Origin: Candidatus Zymogenus sp.
GTDB taxonomy: Bacteria > Desulfobacterota > Zymogenia > Zymogenales > Zymogenaceae
DNA: 18,997 bases
Assembly (NCBI GenBank): GCA_030613285.1
Contig: JAUWME010000003.1
Location: 1 to 18,997 of the forward strand
Direction: 5' to 3'
The stretch's first letter is position 1. Each line of letters opens with the position of its first letter. The notes below the pieces were generated by a model that was given only the letters and a program-made list of their open reading frames with translations, was not told where the DNA came from and made no database searches. The position numbers and the translations under genes were made by a program. Below, in pieces: positions 7,685 to 14,842 of the stretch.

Positions 7685-7886
7685 AGACAATGCTTTGTTT
7701 TTTATATTTCTCTCTTCTGATAATAGAATGAAATCTCCCTAAAATCAAGTTATTATTATATTCTTGAGCTATTTTTCGATTATTTATCTTGACACAAAGA
7801 AGGAATTTGTTGTAGATGTATAATATGTTATTTTGATAACGTTTTCGATAATATTTTTTTGATTAGATTTCAAAGGTGTAGTATAA

Positions 7887-8594
7887 ATGGCAACCAAAGA
7901 TAAGATGAAAATCTACCTCGACCCCACAACTGTCATTGACAGCGACAATCCCGACATCGCGGATTTGGCACAGTCGCTATTAAACGATTCGATGGGCGAT
8001 TCTGAGCGGGCAGAAAAGGTATTTCTGTTTGTCAGGGACAAAATCCGCTACAATCCCTATTCTCCATTTCACAAAGAAGAATATTACATCGCCAGCACGG
8101 TGTTAAAAAGAGGTTACGGCTACTGTATCCAAAAGGCGGTGTTGTTGGCGGCCATGGGAAGGTCTGTGGGAATCCCCACAAGGCTTGGCTTTGCCGACAT
8201 CAGAAACCACCAGCTTCCAAAAAAGCTGTTAGAAGTTCAAGGGACGGATAAAATCTATAGCCACGGTTTTACGGAGCTCTTTATAAACGGGAGGTGGCTT
8301 AAAGCCACCCCGGCATTCAACATCGAGATGTGCGACATACTGGGGCTTATCCCCGTGGAATTTGACGGTAAGTCGGATGGGATATTTAGCCGACTGGACA
8401 AGAAGGGGGATATCAGCATTGAGTATTTAAAAGACGTGGGGAACTGGCCTGACCTCCCGTTGGATCATATCCTCGATGCCTTTGAAAGGCTCTTGGGAAA
8501 AGATAGGTACAACGGCTACCTGAAGATCATTGAGGAGTTAGGATACGAAGAGGCATTTAAAATCATTGGCGCGGATGACAAAGAAAATCCTTAA
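7887..8594 (+). CDS. transglutaminase-like cysteine peptidase-fold protein
   Basis: 235 residues. The transglutaminase/NlpC-like core is clear: AEKVFLFVRDKIRYNPYS, then ASTVLKRGYGYCIQKAVLLAAM with the presumed nucleophile Cys80, GIPTRLGFADIRNH, and SHGFTELFINGRWLKATPAFN with His126. The third triad position is Asn145 in TPAFN, not the canonical Asp. I believe TPAFN is common in this subfamily, so activity may still be intact. No signal peptide is seen, so it is probably cytoplasmic. Start ATG 7887 has only a weak AAAGGTG upstream. It stands alone: upstream genes run the other way and a terminator follows 36 nt after the stop. Substrate unknown. Confidence 0.85.
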   Translation: MATKDKMKIYLDPTTVIDSDNPDIADLAQSLLNDSMGDSERAEKVFLFVRDKIRYNPYSPFHKEEYYIASTVLKRGYGYCIQKAVLLAAMGRSVGIPTRLGFADIRNHQLPKKLLEVQGTDKIYSHGFTELFINGRWLKATPAFNIEMCDILGLIPVEFDGKSDGIFSRLDKKGDISIEYLKDVGNWPDLPLDHILDAFERLLGKDRYNGYLKIIEELGYEEAFKIIGADDKENP

Positions 8595-8630
8595 AATCAA
8601 TGCAACTATCCTGACACAACCTATTTAAGA

Positions 8631-8658
8631 AAGCCCCCGGAACCCCAGGGGCTTTTTG
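8631..8658 (+). terminator. rho-independent terminator of the transglutaminase-like gene
   Basis: AAAGCCCC, a 10-nt loop, GGGGCTTT, then more T (TTTTT at 8654-8658). The 8-bp stem is GC-rich at its apex, and the flanking A and T runs could let it work in both directions, although the nitroreductase gene on the other side ends further right. Confidence 0.85.
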
Positions 8659-8696
8659 CAATGCCCTATCTTACCTCAAAAATAGATTAAAATACT

Positions 8697-8761
8697 GTCA
8701 TTCCCGACTTGATTTTGAATCCAGAAATATTAAACTGGATTCCCGTTTTCGCGGGAATGAC
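8697..8761. repeat. 65-bp palindromic GTCATTCCCG element (MITE/REP-like)
   Basis: Ends are GTCATTCCCG at 8697 and its inverse CGGGAATGAC ending at 8761. Inside, GAATCCAG (left arm) and CTGGATTC (right arm) also pair, giving an imperfect inverted repeat of about 27 bp per arm around a short AT centre. The left half closely matches the units at 7541-7656. Such elements are typical of genomes with RAYT transposases; a RAYT remnant lies at 43-402. Confidence 0.7.
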
Positions 8762-8798
8762 ATATTACTGGATTGCTGGTATCACAACTCACTTCCCA

Positions 8799-9347
8799 CT
8801 ATCTGCCATATTTGTTTTTGAAGACAAACTCTTTGACCTCCTTCCTTGGCGGGGCGCCCCCCTCCTTGGCCGGATATCCCAGAGGCGTCAACGCCACCAC
8901 CCGAACCCCATCAGGGACACCCAAAATCTCTTCTGCCTTCTTGGCATCAAATGCTCCCACATGAACCGTCCCCAGCCCCAGCCCCTTCGCCGCAAGGCAA
9001 AGATTCTGCATGGCAATTCCAACATCATACATAAACCAATCACCTTTATCGGTGATGAAATTACCATCATAAACCCCGGCGACATTTTCCTTACCCAACG
9101 CCACAACAACCACGGGCGCCTCAACCATCCCCTTCTTTGCGGGATTCCCCCCTGGGAATATCTCTTCTGACAGTTTTGTCCTTATCGCCTCATCATAAAT
9201 AATGATAAACTCCCAACACTGGGTATTCGCCCAGGATGGCGCCATCCTCACCGCCTCCACAATCTTTGCCATGTCCGCCTCAGGAATTTCATCCGCCTTA
9301 AATCTCCTTACGCTTCGCCTCTCCATAATCACATCAATAACGTTCAT
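8799..9347 (-). CDS. nitroreductase family FMN protein
   Basis: About 182 residues, NAD(P)H- and FMN-dependent oxidoreductase fold. Signatures: RRSVRRFK at the N terminus (FMN phosphate contact), APSWANTQCWEF (residues lining the flavin), DVGIAMQNLCLAAKGLGLGTVHVGAF, and C-terminal LGYPAKEGGAPPRK. These cover the full length of a typical small nitroreductase. I prefer ATG 9347 because GGAGG lies 10 nt upstream; the GTG two codons earlier (9353) leaves only 4 nt. It runs toward the transglutaminase gene (convergent). Substrate unknown; quinones, nitroaromatics or a biosynthetic intermediate are all possible. Confidence 0.9.
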   Translation of the reverse strand: MNVIDVIMERRSVRRFKADEIPEADMAKIVEAVRMAPSWANTQCWEFIIIYDEAIRTKLSEEIFPGGNPAKKGMVEAPVVVVALGKENVAGVYDGNFITDKGDWFMYDVGIAMQNLCLAAKGLGLGTVHVGAFDAKKAEEILGVPDGVRVVALTPLGYPAKEGGAPPRKEVKEFVFKNKYGR

Positions 9348-9442
9348 GTTCACATTACCTCCAAAGAATTAGTGTGTTTTGTATCACATTTTAAATCCTA
9401 TGATAAATCCAATACGTCCCAAAGGGACAAAGATAAAAACCA

Positions 9443-11200
9443 CTATATCAAAAACCACACAATTGAAATCAGACCCGCAAGGATAAACTCGAAATCCACC
9501 ACAAGCTCAAAGAGTATCCCCTGAAATATCACCCTCTTGTGGTAGAGATATAGCGAAAAGAGAGCATATATCGGGATTATCAGAAGGGAATAGCCCAGAG
9601 AAGTAATCAGACCGTTTACGGTAGCTGTGATTATCAGTGCCGTCACAAGCAGAGTAAAGAAAAGCACCAAAACTTGTGTCCATTTCTTGCCAATCAAAAT
9701 TGGAATAGTCTCCCTCCCCACAACGGCATCCCCCTGAATGTCTCTGATGTCATAGAGGGCTGCCCTGATCAAGACCAAGAAGAAACAGAACGCAAAGACT
9801 GCAAGAAATGATATGACAGGTACTTTGTTAGTCGCAGCAAGGTATGGCGTTGCGGCCGAGACACCCGCCCATGCCGCCGCCACAAAAAAGGTTTTTGATG
9901 CAGGAATATCTTTGAGCCGCCTGTATCTCACATACTTTGTTAGAAACGGAGGCACAACCTTTACACTGTATGCCACACCCAAAAGCATTGCCATTACCAA
10001 AAGTAGAAAGACCGTGGGTCTTATGCTCAATGCCAGGGCCATTGACATGATAATACTGATAAAGCTTCCGGCAATCAGCACCCCCCTTTTGTCTTGGTAA
10101 AACTTCTCCCTCTCAGGATCGTTGAACTTCATCGCCTCAGGATCCTTGATTCTGTTTAAGATGTACATGGAGAAGATAAAGAGACCGGAGATTAAGGACA
10201 TCTTCCAAAAATCGTTAACGTTAAGAAGACAAGCAGCAGCGATGGCCAGCCCCCCGGCCGATATCGCAGTATAAATATTTGTAAGGACAATAAACCTCAA
10301 AACTTTTTTAAGCCGATGCTTCACCCATCCCAACTTTTCCTCATTTTCAGACATCTGTTTTCCAACACTGGAGATACGGTCGGCAACTTTCATGATAACC
10401 CAGTTTGGTGTTGAGGCCCCAGCAGTAAGTCCGATGGTTTTGAATTTCTTCAATTTTTCAAAATCAAGCTCTGTTTCGTCCTCAATTTGAAAGGACTCAA
10501 TTCCCGCCTCTATGGAGACATCGAAGAGGCGTTTTGTGTTTCCGCTCGTCTTACCGCCTACAATTACCATGGCATCGACTTTTTTGGCGAGTTCTTTCAC
10601 CTCGTTCTGTCGCCGTCTTGTAGAATCGCAGATTGTATCTATCACCTTTGTATCTGCATTGGAATACTTTTTTTTGATTGCATCGACAAACTCGTAAAAC
10701 ATCTCACGACTAAAAGTGGTCTGAGCCACAACCAGAACCTGCTTAGAGTCTGGAAGTGAGTTTATATCTTCTATTTCACTTACTACCTGCCCCTCTCCCC
10801 CTGTATATCCCAGGATCCCCCGAACCTCAGCATGATCATTGTCCCCCACCACCACCACCAGATACCCCAGATTGTGGTGTTTTTTTGCAGCAGCCTGAAC
10901 CCTCGCCACCTTGGGACAAGTCGCGTCCACAACATTTAGATGTGAAGACCTTATCTTGGCACGCTCCATGGGAGAAATTCCGTGGGCTCTGATAATAATA
11001 GTCCCGTCAAGATTTTTATCCACCTCATCAAGCTTTTGAACCCCCCTCTCCTCCAAGAGCTTCACTATTTGTGGGTTATGGATTATCGGCCCGTGCGTAT
11101 ATATGGGACCCTTCTCATGCCCCAGAGTTACAAAGGCCTTGTTCATGGCTCTTCTAACTCCCATGCAAAAACCGGCAGTATGTGCTATTATTACTTTCAT
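9443..11200 (-). CDS. ispH: 4-hydroxy-3-methylbut-2-enyl diphosphate reductase fused to a UbiA-like prenyltransferase domain
   Basis: 585 residues in two parts. Residues 1-280 are IspH, the last step of the MEP pathway giving IPP and DMAPP. The cluster ligands Cys12 (AGFCMGV), Cys95 (DATCPKV) and Cys191 (TICDSTRRRQ) are present, with His41, His73, His123, Glu125 and the TT pair 161-162 at the expected places. Residues about 295-585 carry some eight hydrophobic helices and the two Asp motifs of UbiA-type prenyltransferases: NRIKD (349-353) followed by DPERE, and DIRDIQGD (484-491) followed by RETIPI. The single open frame shows no stop or frameshift between domains. A fused product would make a prenyl precursor next to a membrane prenyl-transfer site (inference). 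I recall long IspH proteins of this kind in deltaproteobacteria but cannot check. The ribosome site is weak; a good promoter lies upstream. Confidence 0.88.
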   Translation of the reverse strand: MKVIIAHTAGFCMGVRRAMNKAFVTLGHEKGPIYTHGPIIHNPQIVKLLEERGVQKLDEVDKNLDGTIIIRAHGISPMERAKIRSSHLNVVDATCPKVARVQAAAKKHHNLGYLVVVVGDNDHAEVRGILGYTGGEGQVVSEIEDINSLPDSKQVLVVAQTTFSREMFYEFVDAIKKKYSNADTKVIDTICDSTRRRQNEVKELAKKVDAMVIVGGKTSGNTKRLFDVSIEAGIESFQIEDETELDFEKLKKFKTIGLTAGASTPNWVIMKVADRISSVGKQMSENEEKLGWVKHRLKKVLRFIVLTNIYTAISAGGLAIAAACLLNVNDFWKMSLISGLFIFSMYILNRIKDPEAMKFNDPEREKFYQDKRGVLIAGSFISIIMSMALALSIRPTVFLLLVMAMLLGVAYSVKVVPPFLTKYVRYRRLKDIPASKTFFVAAAWAGVSAATPYLAATNKVPVISFLAVFAFCFFLVLIRAALYDIRDIQGDAVVGRETIPILIGKKWTQVLVLFFTLLVTALIITATVNGLITSLGYSLLIIPIYALFSLYLYHKRVIFQGILFELVVDFEFILAGLISIVWFLI

Positions 11201-11243
11201 TTCAAATTAGTAACTATCCACTAAAGGTTTTTCTTAACTTTAC

Positions 11244-11272
11244 ATTATATCTTGAAAAAGAGTGTTTTGCAA
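11244..11272 (-). promoter_or_regulatory. sigma70-type promoter for the ispH-ubiA fusion gene
   Basis: On the minus strand TTGCAA (11272-11267), a 17-nt spacer and a perfect TATAAT (11249-11244). The expected start of transcription is near 11237, leaving a leader of about 35 nt before ATG 11200. No operator-like repeat is visible next to it. Confidence 0.55.
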
Positions 11273-11377
11273 ATTACTTTTATGTTCTAATGCATTTTTC
11301 CATGTTGTAGATTCAACTAACAAGTGAAAACTTTAAGAGCTATACTGCAATTTGAGGGCGGTTCAATCAGAACTATT

Positions 11378-11540
11378 CTAAATCTGACTGAAAGGAAAAT
11401 AGTCCCGGGCATTATTGAAACAAATATCTTGTATTAGTGATCCGACAGTTTCGAGTTTTCCGGGGATAAATCCCTTGTCGATATCCGTACCGATAAGGTT
11501 GCACAATATCCTACTGAAATACTCATAACGTGGCAATCTC
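11378..11540 (-). pseudogene. uxaC: uronate (glucuronate) isomerase C-terminal remnant
   Basis: Minus-strand translation ends ...LPRYEYFSRILCNLIG..., then GKLETVGSLIQDICFNNARDYF. This is the characteristic C terminus of UxaC (family: RHEYFRRxLCxLIG ... LLGxMVxxICxNNAxxYF). Only about 52 of the roughly 470 residues of the family remain, including the natural stop (TAG, 11380-11378). Homology ends near 11536, exactly where one arm of an inverted repeat (11530-11579) begins; the frame beyond it (to 11581) is repeat sequence. No other part of uxaC was recognised in the window. The gene was probably lost by a deletion or insertion involving the repeat. The adjacent AEC transporter may or may not have belonged to the same sugar-acid locus. 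Confidence 0.7.
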
Positions 11541-11579
11541 AATATGCTTTTTGGCTCTGGTGGAAAAGGAGATTGCCAC
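11530..11579. repeat. inverted repeat at the broken uxaC end
   Basis: GTGGCAATCTC at 11530-11540 and GAGATTGCCAC at 11569-11579 are exact 11-bp inverse copies with a 28-nt centre. The left arm coincides with the point where uxaC homology ends. It may be a small mobile element or a REP-type palindrome. Confidence 0.6.
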
Positions 11580-11621
11580 ACAGGGGCTTGTCCCTGCCAA
11601 GGATGGTGCTATTAAAAAATA

Positions 11622-11681
11622 CCCCGCAGGGGTAGGCGCCATTAAAAATACACCCCGCAGGGGTAGGCGCCATCAAGAATA
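11622..11681. repeat. 31-bp tandem repeat with CCCCGCAGGGG hairpin core
   Basis: Two near-identical units at 11622 and 11653 (CCCCGCAGGGGTAGGCGCCA followed by an AT-rich tail), with a diverged copy before them at about 11591-11621. Each unit contains two palindromes, CCCC-GCA-GGGG and GGCGCC, so it may be a small REP cluster. The remaining sequence to 11840 shows only a further palindromic stretch (CCGCTGCGCTCCCTGCGG near 11700) and no gene. Confidence 0.55.
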
Positions 11682-11840
11682 CACGTTATTTAAGAATACC
11701 GCTGCGCTCCCTGCGGTGCTCTTGAATGACAAGGTGTGGATAGCATCTATTAATGCCATTCAAGAGGATTTTGCCATACATCGTGTGGGCTAATGACACG
11801 GCAATCGGGTTTTTAAATCACCAGACTACCAATCTTTGGA

Positions 11841-12791
11841 TCATGTCAAAATCTCGAACATAATGGGAATTGTAACAATGGAAACTATGGTGGTTGCAAA
11901 AACCAACTTGGAGGCAAGTTTGCCGTCGCAACCATAGCTTGAACATAGCGCCGCTGTTAGCATGGCCGATGGCATTGAAGCTTCAAGTATCAGCACATGC
12001 ACCTGCCAATCCATAAGATCCATCGGCAATGTAGGCAGCCATAGCATCACCGGTTTAAGCACCAGCTTGACAAGACACACTAACACGGCCAAGCCAACCA
12101 CCTCCTTTAGTCCCTTAAAATGCAAAAGCAGGCCCACTGTGAGAGCCACGATAAATGTATTGGCGGAACCCACTACATCCACTCCGTCCAGCACTCTGTT
12201 GAAAATGGGGTTTTCGATGGGGCCTACAAGAAAGGAAAATAGAAGGCCAGCCACAACCGAGACAAAAATGGGAGATTTGAAAAACTTGAGCGCCGCCCTG
12301 AAACGCTCTCCCGGTTCTGTCTGGGTCGATCCGTAGTAGATAGCGATCATAACGCCCAATGTGAAAAACGCGGGCACTACGCCCAACTCAGAGATAATTA
12401 CCGCCTCGGTGAGCGCATCCGAGTTGTTAGGAAACACCTGATTGATGAGCGCATAACCCAGAAGCGAAGAACTGCCAAAACCGGTGGCCAAAACAACGGC
12501 CCCGGTACGGGCAGCATCCAGCCTAAACATACGAGCGATAAGCCAACCCAGTACCAGACAGAGAATCTCGGCAATGAGCATGTAAAAGGCCAGAATCGCT
12601 TCGCTCCACAGAATCTTCGTCTGCACCAAAGAAACAAAAATAAGCGCCGGCAAAGTAACATGGGTAATCAGGCGAGCAAAGATAGGTCCCTGTTCCTCCT
12701 TCAGCACCCCCAATCTGCGTAGCAACACAGCAAAGCAAATAAGGGCAACCAAGGTCGCCACGGAAGATACTACGCTGGCATGTATGTTCAT
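11841..12791 (-). CDS. AEC-family (auxin efflux carrier-type) membrane transporter
   Basis: About 316 residues, almost entirely hydrophobic with roughly ten predicted membrane helices in two halves of five. The halves are separated near residues 160-175 by a hydrophilic loop (YYGSTQTEPGERFRAALKFF). Family-like features: LLRRLGVL after helix 1, FARLITHVTLPALIFVSL, the TGFGSSSLLGYAL segment in the first half, and the SMPSAMLTAALCSSYGCD segment in the last part, typical of the membrane transport (PF03547) family. Bacterial members export or import small organic acids such as malate or malonate; the substrate here cannot be told. ATG 12791 is preferred over an in-frame GTG at 12806 because the GGGGGA that would serve it lies within the extension, about 7 nt upstream of the ATG. 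It stands alone, with repeats downstream and a long gene-poor stretch upstream. Confidence 0.88.
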   Translation of the reverse strand: MNIHASVVSSVATLVALICFAVLLRRLGVLKEEQGPIFARLITHVTLPALIFVSLVQTKILWSEAILAFYMLIAEILCLVLGWLIARMFRLDAARTGAVVLATGFGSSSLLGYALINQVFPNNSDALTEAVIISELGVVPAFFTLGVMIAIYYGSTQTEPGERFRAALKFFKSPIFVSVVAGLLFSFLVGPIENPIFNRVLDGVDVVGSANTFIVALTVGLLLHFKGLKEVVGLAVLVCLVKLVLKPVMLWLPTLPMDLMDWQVHVLILEASMPSAMLTAALCSSYGCDGKLASKLVFATTIVSIVTIPIMFEILT

Positions 12792-13198
12792 TTTCGTTTC
12801 CCCCACTAATTCGGATATTGTTAAAGTTAATCCTATTTGTTCTATAGAAAATCAATTTTAGAAAGTAATAGTAAAAACCACTAAGTACGTGGTATTCACT
12901 TTAAAAAATCAATAGAGATAAGTCAACTACTATTTTTAGTAATTACTCGGCCCCCTATGAGATAGTCTTTTATGGTAAGGATGAGTCACTAACCTGTTGG
13001 TGGGGTGGCAGTTACAAGCTCTTTGATGACACCCTTTGATGTTATTCAAGAGGAATTGGCCCAATACGGGAGGGTAGCGCAGTGCGCTGGGTGGCAAAAA
13101 ACAGCAAAATTTGTCATTGCGTCAGGTGGTTATTTGGAGAATAATGTAAGCTTGTGTAAAAAGGTATGGGTGGGACAGCGATAGGGAGATCGACACGG

Positions 13199-13232
13199 TG
13201 CAAAACTGTTTTGCAGTGCAATGGAAATTGCA
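13199..13232. repeat. two adjacent palindromes
   Basis: TGCAAAAC-T-GTTTTGCA (13199-13215) is a perfect 8+1+8 palindrome. It is followed at once by TGCAAT-GGAA-ATTGCA (13217-13232). The first has too small a centre for a good RNA hairpin and looks more like a dimeric protein-binding site or a cruciform; the second can form a 6-bp hairpin. Confidence 0.5.
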
Positions 13233-13276
13233 TGGGCCGAAATGAGTGAATTATTGTAACGTGTTGTAATGATAGA

Positions 13277-13348
13277 ATATTTAGGGAATATCCCAATTTT
13301 CCCCCTTCTAAGTCGTTTTTTCTAAAAAATGGGATTCCCTAAAGATAT
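13277..13348. repeat. imperfect inverted repeat, about 24 bp per arm
   Basis: The left arm contains TTTAGGGAAT (13280-13289) then ATCCCAATTTT; the right arm contains AAAATGGG then ATTCCCTAAA (13334-13343). The two arms pair along about 20 positions with one small bulge, around a 23-nt T- and C-rich centre. It could be a miniature element or a strong bidirectional hairpin; no coding gene abuts it. Confidence 0.55.
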
Positions 13349-13489
13349 CAAGCAGATAGATATGTTATTCACTTTTTTAAAGTATGGCAAGCAATTTGCT
13401 TTATATAAAGAAAAGGGGGATGCAGGGGAAACATCAGGCAAGACATCAGACATTATTTACTATTGCCAAATGAAAAGGAGAAATTGCCC

Positions 13490-13576
13490 ATGACTGTCCA
13501 AGAATACACCATCTCTCATTGGCTCAATACCGAGGATATCCTCTTGCGTCTGGATGAACTGATGAAAAAGCCTTAA
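13490..13576 (+). CDS. possible 28-residue small protein
   Basis: ATG 13490 with AAAAGGAG 9 nt upstream, reading MTVQEYTISHWLNTEDILLR and then LDELMKKP before TAA. The ribosome site is good and the peptide is an amphipathic, charged helix type. It has no recognised family. It may be the 5' stub of a lost gene (for instance an antitoxin-like ORF), since coding-like sequence does not continue in any frame. It lies about 170 nt before the V4R operon and upstream of that operon's promoter. Confidence 0.3.
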   Translation: MTVQEYTISHWLNTEDILLRLDELMKKP

Positions 13577-13665
13577 AAGCCCGTATTTATTGTACTGCAT
13601 ACAAAAAAATCACGGAATTTGGAATTTTAACTGTTATTGCAATGAGAAAACTTGAAACATTTAAC

Positions 13666-13693
13666 TTGACAAAGGAGCTTTCTTTACTATATA
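13666..13693 (+). promoter_or_regulatory. sigma70-type promoter of the V4R/cysteine desulfurase operon
   Basis: A perfect TTGACA (13666-13671), a 16-nt spacer and TATATA (13688-13693); a second candidate -10, TACAAT, follows at 13692-13697. The ATG at 13743 lies about 50 nt downstream of the -10, with a GAGG ribosome site. No terminator lies between it and the first V4R-like gene. Confidence 0.65.
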
Positions 13694-13742
13694 CAATATG
13701 CAGAGTGTGGTTTATTACTAATAACTGAAGTGAGGTTTTGTT

Positions 13743-14249
13743 ATGAATGGTGTAAAAGAAGATGGTTTAACTTTTTTACTTAACTGTTGGGTAAACGGAG
13801 CCATAAGGAGTCATGCCTACATTATGGGGGCAAAGCATATCAAGCCCTTCATCAAAGGGGTGTCCGAAGTGGTAATGGAGACCTTTTTAGAAGTGACAAA
13901 TGGCAAAAATGACGTCATTAAAGATGCGAATGATCCGATAAGCGCCATAAAGGCCTATGCCGACCTGGAGACTTCCTCTGGGATTCTCAGTGAGGGACAC
14001 ACCTCTATAGAGGGGGAGAGCGATGAAATATATGTGACTTTTACCGATTGTCCCTATGCGAAGCCCTGCAGCGAGATTCTTGGTGAGCTGATTACCGGTG
14101 GACAACTCGATAAAGCGAGGTTCCCCTGCATTCGAGCGGATGTCTCATTGGCGGCTGCCAAGCATAATTCTGAGAAGAACGGAACATATTCACTCATTCA
14201 ATATGCTCCGGGAGAGAAGTGCAAAGCCAGTCTAAAACTCTTACAATAG
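13743..14249 (+). CDS. V4R-like cysteine-containing small-molecule-binding protein (divergent)
   Basis: 168 residues, first gene of the operon. N-terminal helices (9-60) are followed by a beta-rich C-terminal half with cysteines at C103 and C109 (FTDCPYAKPCSEIL), C129 (RFPCIRADVSLAAAK) and C160 (APGEKCKASLKLL). The final 'G-E-x-C-x-x-x-L' strand is like the end of V4R and methanogen-output-type domains, which share a NO/Golgi-trafficking ligand-binding fold. The match is looser than for the next two genes, so the family call is tentative. It is followed after 12 nt by the second V4R gene. A likely role is binding a small ligand or metal through the cysteines (inference). Confidence 0.55.
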   Translation: MNGVKEDGLTFLLNCWVNGAIRSHAYIMGAKHIKPFIKGVSEVVMETFLEVTNGKNDVIKDANDPISAIKAYADLETSSGILSEGHTSIEGESDEIYVTFTDCPYAKPCSEILGELITGGQLDKARFPCIRADVSLAAAKHNSEKNGTYSLIQYAPGEKCKASLKLLQ

Positions 14250-14261
14250 GAGGAATTACAT

Positions 14262-14840
14262 ATGGGAATTACAGAGGATATTAAAGGGGATTACAAAGAA
14301 AGTATTAAAATCCTTGCCGACAAGTCGCGACTTGAGGTTGGCGGCGTCGAGGCATCCCTTCACTGCGACAAGTTTAACACGAGAATAATAAAGGGATTGG
14401 AAGATGTCATCGGTTTTGAGGATGCTCAGAAAATACTCTCCGAGACCGCCGAAAAGAGTACCTATAATCTCTTGAATGCATATCTATCTTCCGCACAAAT
14501 TGCTGATTCCTTCAATAGTCTATCGCCGGAAGATAAGCTTAATGTTATTTTTGAACTCTTTAAAGTCCTGGGCTATGGGGCATTGAAAATATCGAGCATA
14601 AATGAAAACTCAGGAAAATTTGTTTCAAAGAGCACGTATCTTTCCGAGGGATGGCTTGAAAATGAAAGGAAGTGGAAATGGGCAAAGAGGGAGAACCCTG
14701 TCTGTCACGACGTCATAGGATACCTTCAAAGCGCCTTATCCTTAGTATATGAAAAAGAACCGGGTGCGTTTAAAGTAACGGAGACTTCTTGTCGTACAAA
14801 GGGTGATGAGCAGTGTGAATTTAACATGGAGGTAAAGTAA
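14262..14840 (+). CDS. V4R domain protein
   Basis: 192 residues from ATG 14262, with AGGAGG about 7 nt upstream. A helical N-terminal half (1-75) is followed by a V4R (4-vinyl reductase) domain. The diagnostic end is C177-RTKG-DEQ-C185 followed by EFNMEV, the C-x3-G-x3-C-x-F pattern of the family. C148 in NPVCHDVIGYLQSAL occupies the conserved position before the domain's long helix. V4R domains occur in the bacteriochlorophyll enzyme BchJ, in transcription regulators as ligand sensors and in archaeal proteins, and are thought to bind small molecules or metals. No chlorophyll genes are in this window. Only 2 nt separate its stop from the next gene. Confidence 0.75.
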   Translation: MGITEDIKGDYKESIKILADKSRLEVGGVEASLHCDKFNTRIIKGLEDVIGFEDAQKILSETAEKSTYNLLNAYLSSAQIADSFNSLSPEDKLNVIFELFKVLGYGALKISSINENSGKFVSKSTYLSEGWLENERKWKWAKRENPVCHDVIGYLQSALSLVYEKEPGAFKVTETSCRTKGDEQCEFNMEVK

Positions 14841-14842
14841 AA

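Larger units (their letters stand above)
12792..13489. other. gene-poor stretch
   Basis: About 700 bp without a convincing gene on either strand. The longest plus frame with an ATG is 52 codons (13026-13184), without recognisable similarity. What it does hold is palindromic sequence: entries at 13199-13232 and 13277-13348. GC varies along it, with a GC-richer patch at about 13000-13250 inside AT-rich flanks, which suggests the decayed remains of something inserted. Confidence 0.4.

Noticed and set aside
7789..7824. Promoter for the transglutaminase-like gene (TTGACA ... TATAAT)
   Set aside because: Both boxes are perfect, but the spacer is 24 nt, too long for a standard sigma70 promoter; at most one box is used.
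9416..9428. GTCCC-AAA-GGGAC hairpin between the ispH fusion and the nitroreductase
   Set aside because: Only a 5-bp stem and no T-run on the minus strand, so it is not convincing as a terminator.
11530..11793. 87-codon plus-strand ORF
   Set aside because: It runs through the inverted repeat and the 31-bp repeats; the peptide simply reflects repeat translation.
12523..12855. 110-codon minus-strand ORF overlapping the AEC transporter start
   Set aside because: Same strand, other frame of the transporter gene; the peptide lacks membrane-protein or family features.
13026..13184. 52-codon plus-strand ORF in the gene-poor stretch
   Set aside because: No ribosome site, no similarity, and the region is otherwise non-coding.
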